Source: Bacteroidales bacterium (GTDB taxonomy: Bacteria; Bacteroidota; Bacteroidia; Bacteroidales; WCHB1-69). Taken from it: DNA of 9,074 nt. Numbering within the stretch: position 1 is the first letter of the stretch; the number at the start of each line of letters is the position of its first letter. A model generated the notes under the pieces. It was not told where the DNA came from and did no database searches. It saw nothing but the letters and a program-made list of their open reading frames with translations. The stretch spans positions 1-9,074 of the forward strand of contig JAEERB010000096.1 of assembly GCA_016285615.1 (NCBI GenBank). Direction: 5' to 3'. This document shows positions 1 through 6,449 of the stretch, in pieces. Both the position numbers and the translations under genes were made by a program.

Positions 1-116
1 AGAGAACAAATTCAGAATGCCATAACTCCATAATTCAATAATTCTTAACTCCTTAGTTTCTTAGTTTCTTAACTTCTTAACTAATCACTTTTCACTCCTC
101 ACTTCTCACTTTTCAC
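1..116. repeat. Degenerate 7-8 bp tandem repeat field, left copy
   Basis: This AT-rich non-coding stretch is built from short imperfect tandem units. Positions 44-83 are five 8-bp units (cttaactc, cttagttt, cttagttt, cttaactt, cttaacta), and 85-116 continue as four and a half 7-bp units of the form tcactYY. Upstream, cataactc/cataattc/aataattc at 21-43 look like more diverged units. Parts are identical, in inverted orientation, to the field at 2411-2546: agagaacaaattc (1-13) and a 20-mer at 44-63. No open reading frame is supported here. The function is unknown; the sequence resembles low-complexity intergenic repeats that I associate with Bacteroidales genomes. The remainder to position 200 (117-200) is AT-rich and shows no gene. 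Confidence 0.75.
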
Positions 117-203
117 AATCCTACCTTTTCCTTGCTTTATTCCATTGATAATCAAAACCATATCGCATGACGAAAAATTTTTTTGAAAAAAAGGAAAAAA
201 ATG

Positions 204-234
204 TTTGTTTGCAATAAAAAAAGCCGTATTTTTG
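204..234 (+). promoter_or_regulatory. Bacteroidota-type promoter of tRNA-Asn
   Basis: A perfect -7 box TATTTTTG (consensus TAnnTTTG) lies at 227-234, and a -33 TTTG lies at 204-207 with a 19-base spacer, matching the primary sigma factor promoter of Bacteroidota. Transcription would start near 241, about ten bases before the mature tRNA. A second TTTG at 208-211 is too close to be the preferred -33 element. Confidence 0.7.
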
Positions 235-251
235 CAGCCTCTAAACGAGAT

Positions 252-325
252 TCCTCCTTAGCTCAGTTGGTCAGAGCATCTGACTGTTAATCAGAGGGTC
301 CTTGGTTCAAGTCCAAGAGGGGGAG
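252..325 (+). tRNA. tRNA-Asn (anticodon GUU)
   Basis: A full cloverleaf can be folded. The acceptor stem TCCTCCT (252-258) pairs with AGGGGGA (318-324), including one T-G pair. The D stem is GCTC/GAGC (261-264/274-277). The anticodon stem is TCTGA/TCAGA (279-283/291-295) around loop CTGTTAA, with GTT at 286-288. The T stem is CTTGG/CCAAG (301-305/313-317) with loop TTCAAGT, and the discriminator is G325. The next bases are CAA, so the 3' CCA is not encoded and must be added after transcription, as is common in this phylum. The gene has its own promoter upstream and a strong hairpin terminator three bases downstream. Confidence 0.96.
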
Positions 326-327
326 CA

Positions 328-368
328 AAACGAAAAAAGCCTTGCAAATTGCAAGGCTTTTTTCGTTT
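328..368. terminator. Bidirectional intrinsic terminator
   Basis: AAACGAAAAAAGCCTTGC (328-345) and GCAAGGCTTTTTTCGTTT (351-368) form a perfect 18-bp stem with a 5-base AAATT loop. The GC-rich core is GCCTTGC/GCAAGGC, flanked by A6 on one side and T6 on the other, so it gives a hairpin followed by a U-run whichever strand is transcribed. It sits between the tRNA end (325) and the stop codon of the convergent M13 peptidase gene (381), and so can stop both transcripts. Confidence 0.88.
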
Positions 369-380
369 GAGGGGGAGTCC

Positions 381-2402
381 CTACCAAATCTTCACTCTAT
401 CCTTCGGTGCGATGTACAGCTTGTCGCTGGGCTTGATGTTGAATGCCTTGTACCAGCCGTCAATCTGGGCTACGCCGCCGTTGACGCGCAAGTGCGAAGC
501 GGAGTGTACGTCGTTGATGGTGAGGTAACGCAGAATCTGGTCGGAGGCGACACCTGCCCAAACATTGGCAAACGACAGGAAGAAGCGCTGCTCTGGCGTA
601 AAGCCGTTCTCGTTGGGCAGCTTGCCGTGCTTTTGCTGGGCTAATTGCAGCGCGTTGTAGGCAATGTTGATGCCACCGTGGTCTGCAATATTCTCGCCCA
701 AGCATTGTTGTCCCTTGCTGCGCAACTCGCCGGGAATTACCCACAGCGAGTCGAAATAGACGGCCAACTGGTTAGCTGTCTCCGTAAAGGCGGTTACGTC
801 GCTGTCGGCCCACCATGAGCGCAAGTTGCCTTCTTTGTCGTACTGGCGGCCCTGGTCGTCAAAGCCGTGCGTCATCTCGTGGGCAATCACCACGCCAATA
901 GCACCGTAATTGGTGGCGTCGTCGGCTTCAAAGTCAAAGAACGGCGGCTGTAAAATGCCTGCAGGGAAGCAGATTTCGTTGGTGGTGGGATTGTAGTAGG
1001 CGTTGACCATCTGGGCGGGCATCTGCCACTCAGTGCGGTCAACAGGCTTGTTGTAGTGCTTCTGCTTGTCCAATTCGAAGAAGAACTTACCAGCGTTGAC
1101 TAAGTTGTCGTACAGCGATAGTGCCGGGTCAATGGTGAGGCCCGATAAATCCTCCCACTTGTCGGGATAACCCACTTTGACATAGTAGGCGTTGAGCTTG
1201 TCCATAGCCACTTTCTTGGTGGCGTCGCTCATCCATGTTTGTGCCATAATGCGCTGTCCTAAAACTGTTTGCAGGTTTTTAATCAGTTCAAGCATACGGG
1301 CTTTGGCGGCAGGCGAGAAGTACTTTTTAACATACATCTGGCCAATGGCGTCGTCCATGATGCCGCTCACGAGGTCAACGGAGCGTTGCCAACGGGGTGT
1401 CATCTCCTTGGAACCTGTAATCTTCTGTCTGAAAGCGAAATTCTCGGCTGTGAAGTCGTCCGACAGGTAGCTGGATCCCGAATAGATAATCTGCCATTCG
1501 TACAATATTTTCAGGTTCTCTAATGGCTCGGTCATCATCATCTGGCAAGCCATAGCTACGGGCTCCGGCTGACCGAGCAGAATCTCGGTTGTCTGGTCGT
1601 AGCCGTATGCTTTCAGGTAGGCAGCCCAGTCGAAGCCGTGGCTCTGTTGGTTCAACTCGGCGACGCTCATCTTGTGGTAGTTGGCTTCAGGATCGCGCAT
1701 CTGCTCGATAGAGTAGGAGATCTTGGCTAATTGGGTCTCCATCTTCCATGTTAGTTTCATTCTTTTCTTGGCTTCCTTGGCCGAGTAACCGCATAGTTTG
1801 TAAAGGTTTACAAAGTGCTCCTTGGCAGCATTACGGATAGCCACAACCTGCGGGTCCTTTGAGATGTAATAGTCGCGGCTCATCGACAATCCGCCCTGGT
1901 TGATGGAAACGATGTGACTGCTGGCATCTTTGTCGTCCACGCCGATGTAGAGCCCCCAGAGCAGGTCGTCGTGTTCCTTGGCCATGTATTTGATCAGTTC
2001 TTCGCGAGTTTGTATGGCTTCGATTTTGCGAACGTCAGCCATGACGGGCTCGGCACCCAGCGCATTGCGACGCACGCTGTCCATAGCCATATTGTACAAA
2101 TCGCCAATTTTCTGCTCAACACTGCCCTTGGGGTGCTTCTTGGCGGCAATCTCCTGAATGAGGCCGGCTACGGCTTTGGTGTTGTCATCGTCCAACTTGG
2201 TGAACGAACCCCACATGGGATAAATCGGCGGCTGAGGATTGTATTTGATCCAGTTGCCCGTGGCATACTTGAAAAAGTCATCCCCGGGATTAACAGTTGT
2301 GTCCAAATAGCGGTAATCAATACCCGATTTGCTTTTCGTGCTCTGCGAAAAAGCAGCTACACATAATAAAAGACATAAAATGCTGATAATGAGTTTTTTC
2401 AT
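381..2402 (-). CDS. pepO: M13 family zinc metallopeptidase (PepO/neprilysin-like), secreted
   Basis: This 673-residue zinc endopeptidase of the neprilysin/PepO family (M13) would cleave peptides in the periplasm or at the cell surface. Residues 1-20 form a signal peptide (MKK, hydrophobic core, AFSQ). The N-terminal M13 domain spans about 35-410 and the catalytic domain about 460-673. The zinc site is HEMTH (His508, Glu509, His512), with third ligand Glu570 in GENIAD and the supporting Asp574. NAYY at 467-470 matches the NAxY substrate-binding motif, and the C-terminus has RVNGG (639-643) and ends KDRVKIW, as in most family members. Length and catalytic residues are intact, so it should be active. 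The start is ATG; there is no Shine-Dalgarno sequence and I see no clear TAnnTTTG box in the repeat-filled upstream region, so the promoter is unresolved and read-through from ktrB is possible. The exact PepO orthology is less certain than the family. Confidence 0.96.
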   Translation of the reverse strand: MKKLIISILCLLLCVAAFSQSTKSKSGIDYRYLDTTVNPGDDFFKYATGNWIKYNPQPPIYPMWGSFTKLDDDNTKAVAGLIQEIAAKKHPKGSVEQKIGDLYNMAMDSVRRNALGAEPVMADVRKIEAIQTREELIKYMAKEHDDLLWGLYIGVDDKDASSHIVSINQGGLSMSRDYYISKDPQVVAIRNAAKEHFVNLYKLCGYSAKEAKKRMKLTWKMETQLAKISYSIEQMRDPEANYHKMSVAELNQQSHGFDWAAYLKAYGYDQTTEILLGQPEPVAMACQMMMTEPLENLKILYEWQIIYSGSSYLSDDFTAENFAFRQKITGSKEMTPRWQRSVDLVSGIMDDAIGQMYVKKYFSPAAKARMLELIKNLQTVLGQRIMAQTWMSDATKKVAMDKLNAYYVKVGYPDKWEDLSGLTIDPALSLYDNLVNAGKFFFELDKQKHYNKPVDRTEWQMPAQMVNAYYNPTTNEICFPAGILQPPFFDFEADDATNYGAIGVVIAHEMTHGFDDQGRQYDKEGNLRSWWADSDVTAFTETANQLAVYFDSLWVIPGELRSKGQQCLGENIADHGGINIAYNALQLAQQKHGKLPNENGFTPEQRFFLSFANVWAGVASDQILRYLTINDVHSASHLRVNGGVAQIDGWYKAFNIKPSDKLYIAPKDRVKIW

Positions 2403-2410
2403 GAGAAATG

Positions 2411-2546
2411 TAGTTATTGGTTATTAGTTGTTAGAAGAGTTAAGAAGTTAAGAAACTAAGGAGTTAAGGGTTAGTAAGTTATTGAATTTTGAATTTGTTC
2501 TCTGTTCTTTGTTCTTTAATTTTCAGTTCTCAGTTTTCAATTTTCA
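2411..2546. repeat. Degenerate 7-8 bp tandem repeat field, right (inverted) copy
   Basis: Nearly the whole gap between ktrB and the M13 peptidase gene is short tandem units. Positions 2413-2433 are three 7-bp units (gttattg, gttatta, gttgtta). Positions 2437-2468 are four 8-bp units (gagttaag, aagttaag, aaactaag, gagttaag). Positions 2497-2546 are seven 7-bp units of the form RTTYTCW or close to it, with one extra base after the third. The 2437-2503 part is an inverted relative of 1-83, with 20- and 13-base perfect matches, but has one 8-bp unit fewer. No terminator hairpin and no canonical promoter are visible inside it. Confidence 0.75.
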
Positions 2547-2553
2547 TTTTGTT

Positions 2554-4359
2554 TTATCCAATCATAAAATAGGTATCTGGATACTGGTGTTGCGACTCTT
2601 TCGTCCGTTTGCTCAGGGCGTAGGCGATGGTCAGTGTGCCCAATTTGCCGATATACATGTTGAAGATGAGAATAATCTTAGAGCCGACGCAGAAACCGGC
2701 ACATGCTCCCGTTGAGAGGCCCGAGGTGCTGAAGGCAGCTACAGTCTCGAAAATCAGCGTGGCAAGGTTGATGTTGGGTTCCAGAATAGCCAAGCCTAAC
2801 ATGGAGAAGAATATCAGCAGCAGCGACATGATGACAATAGAGTAGGCTTTGTCAACCAACTCGAAAGGAATGGTCTGCCGCCTGAATTCGATGTTCTTCT
2901 TGCCTTGAATGGTGGCCAATACCGACTTGAAGATGACAAAGGTGGTGGTGACTTTTATACCACCGCCTGTGGAACCTGGTGAGCCGCCAATGAACATAAC
3001 CAGTATCAGCAATAACAGACCTGGCACGGAAATCATGCTTACATCAATGACGTTGAATCCTGCCGTTCTGCCCGTAACAAATTGGAATACAGATGCAAAT
3101 GCTTTGTCGAAGAGGGTTCCTTCATTGGCAAGCGAATGGTTATACTCAACGGCAAAGAACAGCAGTGAGCCAACCACTACGATGACAGCCGTTGTGTAAA
3201 GAATGATTTTGGTACCGGTATGCAGTTGTTTCCATTTGAATTTCTTTCTCTCACGAATGCTTTGCGGATTAAAGAAATCACGCAAGGTGAGGAAGCCGAT
3301 GCTGCCTAACAGCGTCAGTAACATGATGATGGTCTGCGGGAAATAGTTGTGCTTGATGGCGGCATCCATCAGGTTGGCATCCCACAACGAGAATCCTGCA
3401 TTATTAAAGGCCGTGATAGTGTGGAAGATAGCGTAGAAGAAGGTGTCTCCTTCGTTGTCGAATAATCCCGTCGTCTTCCAATAGGTGTAAAGCAAGGCCA
3501 ATCCAACGGCTTCAATAATCATTGTGGCAATGAAAATCTCTCGCAACAGCCTGAAAGCGTCAGAGTATTTGTTCACCGACAGCAAATCCTTGACCAGGTG
3601 CTGGTAGCGCAATCCTGTGTATGAGCGCGACAGGAAAGCGGTGAAGAATGTGGCAAATGATAAGATACTCAAACCACCGATTTGAATCAGCAGCATGATG
3701 ACCACCTGTCCCTTGAAGGTAAAGGCCGAGCCTGTTGGCAAGACGGTCAGACCGGTAACGCACGAGGCGCTGGTGGCCGTGAACAATGCATCGATGAACG
3801 AGATGCCGTTGACGGTCATTCGTGGCAGCATGAGCAGCAGCGTGCCAAAGGCTATCAGAATGAGGAACGACATGATCATCAGCACAGGAGGCGACAGGTT
3901 GAGACGGGTGAGGAACGTGCTCGCCTTGGAAATCTCTATCAACACAATGCCCAAAAAGTAAATCTGGACAAAGAGCATAAAGAAGTTCTCAAAGTCAGTG
4001 TAATCTATCAGTTTGATGTCAATATGCAGCACGGGGATTACTATCCAACTGATAATTAGAAAGATAATGACCAAACACTCGAACCACGAATTTCGTAGAT
4101 ATGCCCTCTTATGTATGGAATAGAGAAAGAGGATGAAGTATTTGACAATGTAGAACGAGAGGCTGAAATAGACAATGTGCTTAATCAGCTGTTTGATTTC
4201 TGGCGAGATGTAAAAGCCGTGATAGCAGGTGATAGCTGCAATCGTTATCACCGACACAATAATGCTCATGATGCGCAAAATCTTCTGAACCTTATCCTGG
4301 TTCTTGACAATGTGCAGGTTGAACTTCTGGTCGAATTGGCGTAACGATCTGAGTGTCAT
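2554..4359 (-). CDS. ktrB: K+ uptake channel subunit KtrB/TrkH
   Basis: This is the integral inner-membrane, K+-translocating subunit of a Ktr/Trk system, about 601 residues. The superfamily's four pore-loop repeats are all visible, each with its filter glycine (numbered from the upstream GTG, one residue before the ATG): TSASCVTGL (Gly204), ITAFNNAGF (Gly323), VTGRTAGFN (Gly435) and VAAFSTSGL (Gly548). The conserved GGSPGSTGGGIK (459-470) marks the third-repeat gating loop, and MYIGKLGTLT is the usual C-terminal signature. About 150 residues of extra hydrophobic segments precede the first repeat, making the protein longer than a typical ~450-residue KtrB. I chose ATG at 4359; an adjacent in-frame GTG at 4362 is the alternative. 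It starts six bases after the ktrA stop, so the two are almost certainly co-translated. The partner has a single RCK unit, which favours the name KtrB over TrkH. Confidence 0.93.
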   Translation of the reverse strand: MTLRSLRQFDQKFNLHIVKNQDKVQKILRIMSIIVSVITIAAITCYHGFYISPEIKQLIKHIVYFSLSFYIVKYFILFLYSIHKRAYLRNSWFECLVIIFLIISWIVIPVLHIDIKLIDYTDFENFFMLFVQIYFLGIVLIEISKASTFLTRLNLSPPVLMIMSFLILIAFGTLLLMLPRMTVNGISFIDALFTATSASCVTGLTVLPTGSAFTFKGQVVIMLLIQIGGLSILSFATFFTAFLSRSYTGLRYQHLVKDLLSVNKYSDAFRLLREIFIATMIIEAVGLALLYTYWKTTGLFDNEGDTFFYAIFHTITAFNNAGFSLWDANLMDAAIKHNYFPQTIIMLLTLLGSIGFLTLRDFFNPQSIRERKKFKWKQLHTGTKIILYTTAVIVVVGSLLFFAVEYNHSLANEGTLFDKAFASVFQFVTGRTAGFNVIDVSMISVPGLLLLILVMFIGGSPGSTGGGIKVTTTFVIFKSVLATIQGKKNIEFRRQTIPFELVDKAYSIVIMSLLLIFFSMLGLAILEPNINLATLIFETVAAFSTSGLSTGACAGFCVGSKIILIFNMYIGKLGTLTIAYALSKRTKESQHQYPDTYFMIG

Positions 4360-4365
4360 CACAAC

Positions 4366-5061
4366 TTATTGGTTTATCTTGATGAAGTTCTCAATGTCTT
4401 GGTTTTGACCAAAGATGACAAAGCAGTCGTTCTCTTGAATGATGGTGGTGTTGTCGGGCACACCGATGATATGCTGGCTTTTCTTTTTCTCGTTAGTCGA
4501 GAACTCTTCAAAGTCGCGCTTGATGGTAATCAAACTCAGTTTGTGGTTGTCGCGGAAGTTGATGTCACCCAAGGTCATGCCAATCAGTCGTTGCGGAGTG
4601 AGGATTTCTGCAATTCTATGGTCGTCAGGGAGTTGTAAATATGATAGGATGTTGGGGTTGAGCAGTCGCTCGGCCACCACTTTTCCGATTTCATCTTCGG
4701 GGGAGAGGAATTCGGTGATGCCCATCTTCTCTAAGATCAGTCGCTGGTTGTTGCCCATGGTACGGCAGATGATGCGCTTGACGTTCAAGTCGAGCAGGTT
4801 GGCGGCGCAGAGAAGGCGCTTTTCAAAATCGTTGCCGATGGCTACAATGACAACGTCAAAGTCTTGGATATTCTCTCCAATAAGGGCTTTCTTGTTCGAT
4901 GCGTCAATGCAGACCGAGAAAGCCACGTCTTCGTTCAATTCTTGAATAACTTGCATGTCGGAGTCGATAACTAAGACTTCGGCACCTTGTTCTGATAAAG
5001 CGACCGCAATGGATGAACCGAAATGTCCGGCACCAATGACGGCAAATCTTTCGTTTGACAT
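4366..5061 (-). CDS. ktrA: K+ uptake regulatory subunit KtrA (RCK domain)
   Basis: This 231-residue cytoplasmic protein has one RCK_N plus one RCK_C domain, the size of KtrA; TrkA is about twice as long with two such units. The Rossmann nucleotide-binding motif is GAGHFG (10-15), followed by an acidic residue at the end of strand 2 (Asp33 in VLVIDSD) and Asp53 after strand 3, as expected for NAD(H)/ATP/ADP binding. FDVVIVAIGND (68-78) is the conserved strand-4 segment. RCK_C spans about 140-228. In the family, an octameric ring of KtrA sits under a KtrB dimer and gates it according to the bound nucleotide. The gene lies 32 bases after rnfC and directly before ktrB; no promoter is evident in the 32-base gap, suggesting one rnfBC-ktrAB transcript. 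There is no Shine-Dalgarno sequence. Confidence 0.94.
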   Translation of the reverse strand: MSNERFAVIGAGHFGSSIAVALSEQGAEVLVIDSDMQVIQELNEDVAFSVCIDASNKKALIGENIQDFDVVIVAIGNDFEKRLLCAANLLDLNVKRIICRTMGNNQRLILEKMGITEFLSPEDEIGKVVAERLLNPNILSYLQLPDDHRIAEILTPQRLIGMTLGDINFRDNHKLSLITIKRDFEEFSTNEKKKSQHIIGVPDNTTIIQENDCFVIFGQNQDIENFIKINQ

Positions 5062-5093
5062 AAGTGGTTATTTTTTAAGTCGGCGAATATACT

Positions 5094-6425
5094 TTATTTC
5101 TTGCGGTTGCGAATCATCTCGCCCGTTTTCATCTTGCCCACTCTGATGAGGTCCAACAGCGGTCGGTGAGAGGGGCAGGAGTACTGGCAGCAGCCGCATT
5201 CGATGCAGTTCATGATGTGGTTGGCCTCGCACTCCTCGTAACGACGCTGGTCGGCGAGCACATGCAACAAGATGGGCTCCAAGCCCATGACGCAGGCGGC
5301 GACACACTTGCCACAGCGTAGGCAGGGCGACGCTTTCTCGCGGCGGCTCTCCTTTTCGTCCATGAACAAAATGCTCGACATGCCCTTGGCGAAATAGGCG
5401 TTGGTATTGGAAATGGCCTTGCCCATCATGGGGCCGCCACTGATAATCTTACCTGTATTTTCGGGAATGCCTACGGTGTTCAGCACTTCCATGAGTGGGG
5501 TGCCGATGCGAATCTTGAAATTGCGCTTCTCAGGCAGACTCTTTCCCGTAATGGTAGTGTAGGTGTCGATGATGGGCTTGTTCTTCTGAACAGCTTCATA
5601 CACAGCGTGAGCCGTCATGATGTTATCGACAATGCAACCTGCTTCGATGGGCAGCTTGCCGTTGGGCACTTCTCTGCCTGTTAAAGCTTTAATCAATTGC
5701 TTTTCAGCACCTTGCGGGTATTTGGTTTTGAGCTTGCAAACCTTGATGTTGTCATAAGGCTCGCAAACTTCGTACAGTCGTGCGATGGCGTCGGGTTTGT
5801 TCTCTTCGATACCAATTAATGCTACAGGCGCGCCCGAGGCGATGAGCAGGGCTCGTACACCCACGATACATTCCTCGGCCTTCTCCATCATGATTTTATG
5901 GTCGCTGGTGATGTAAGGCTCACACTCGGCAGCGTTGATAATCAGATAGTCGGCCTTCTTTTCCGGTGGCAGCATATACTTGATGTGCGTCGGGAAGCAG
6001 GCACCACCCAAACCGACAATGCCACACTCTTTCATGCGGGCTATAATCTCTTCTTTGCCAAGGGTAATCTCCTTGTTGAGAGTGTCGGAAGTGTCGATGC
6101 CTTCAGCAAATTCGTCGCCTTCCACATCAATGGTGACGGCCATTTTCTTGTAGCCGGTAATGTCGGCGGTCTCTTCCACTTTGGCCACAGTTCCCGATAC
6201 GGGCGAGTGTACATTGGCGCATACGAACGCCTCGGCCTTGCCAATCAGTTGGCCCACCTTCACTTGGTCGCCCTTGGCTACTACGGGCACAGCAGGTGCA
6301 CCCAGGTGTTGCGACATGAATACCACCGCTTGTTTGGGCAATGGAAACACTTCGATGCCTTTGGAGTTGGCGAATTTGTTTTCTTCAGGATGAATTCCCC
6401 CTTTGTGGAATGTATATCTTTTCAT
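5094..6425 (-). CDS. rnfC: Rnf electron transport complex subunit C (RnfC/RsxC)
   Basis: This is the NADH-facing peripheral subunit of the Rnf ferredoxin:NAD+ oxidoreductase, 443 residues, the normal length for forms without the long C-terminal repeats of enterobacterial RsxC. The N-terminus (FHKGGIHPEENK) and the biotinyl-lipoyl-like segment at about 40-85 (VKVGQLIGKAEAFV, VHSPVSGTV) are typical. GLGGACFPTHIKY (138-150) and INAAECEPYITSDH (163-176) are the conserved NADH/FMN-binding fold of the NuoF/RnfC family. Two 4Fe-4S motifs close the protein: Cys368, 371, 374, 378 and Cys407, 410, 413, 417 (with an extra Cys412). It begins 24 bases after the rnfB stop. The next gene is ktrA, not rnfD. 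Start is ATG at 6425, with no Shine-Dalgarno sequence. Confidence 0.96.
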   Translation of the reverse strand: MKRYTFHKGGIHPEENKFANSKGIEVFPLPKQAVVFMSQHLGAPAVPVVAKGDQVKVGQLIGKAEAFVCANVHSPVSGTVAKVEETADITGYKKMAVTIDVEGDEFAEGIDTSDTLNKEITLGKEEIIARMKECGIVGLGGACFPTHIKYMLPPEKKADYLIINAAECEPYITSDHKIMMEKAEECIVGVRALLIASGAPVALIGIEENKPDAIARLYEVCEPYDNIKVCKLKTKYPQGAEKQLIKALTGREVPNGKLPIEAGCIVDNIMTAHAVYEAVQKNKPIIDTYTTITGKSLPEKRNFKIRIGTPLMEVLNTVGIPENTGKIISGGPMMGKAISNTNAYFAKGMSSILFMDEKESRREKASPCLRCGKCVAACVMGLEPILLHVLADQRRYEECEANHIMNCIECGCCQYSCPSHRPLLDLIRVGKMKTGEMIRNRKK

Positions 6426-6449
6426 AATAGATTGTTTTCTGGGTTGTTG

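Noticed and set aside
1..116. CRISPR array
   Set aside because: Units are 7-8 bp, contiguous and imperfect, with no unique spacers of 25-45 bp and no cas genes.
176..200. A/T palindrome (T7-G-A7 and neighbours) as a terminator
   Set aside because: The stem has almost no GC pairs and no stable core, so it is more likely simple AT-rich promoter-upstream sequence.
317..377. Direct repeat GAGGGGGAG at the tRNA 3' end (317-325) and at 369-377, resembling an attachment-site duplication
   Set aside because: Only nine bases, mostly G, with just a terminator between the copies and no integrase or foreign gene nearby; chance is sufficient.
1914..2366. 150-codon plus-strand open frame opposite the M13 peptidase gene
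   Set aside because: Antisense shadow of a full-length conserved enzyme; no domain and no initiation signal. The same applies to the frames at 342-644 and 1192-1523.
4439..4945. 168-codon plus-strand open frame opposite ktrA
   Set aside because: Shadow of a gene with an intact RCK nucleotide-binding fold; the Ser/Met/Arg-rich translation shows no family resemblance.
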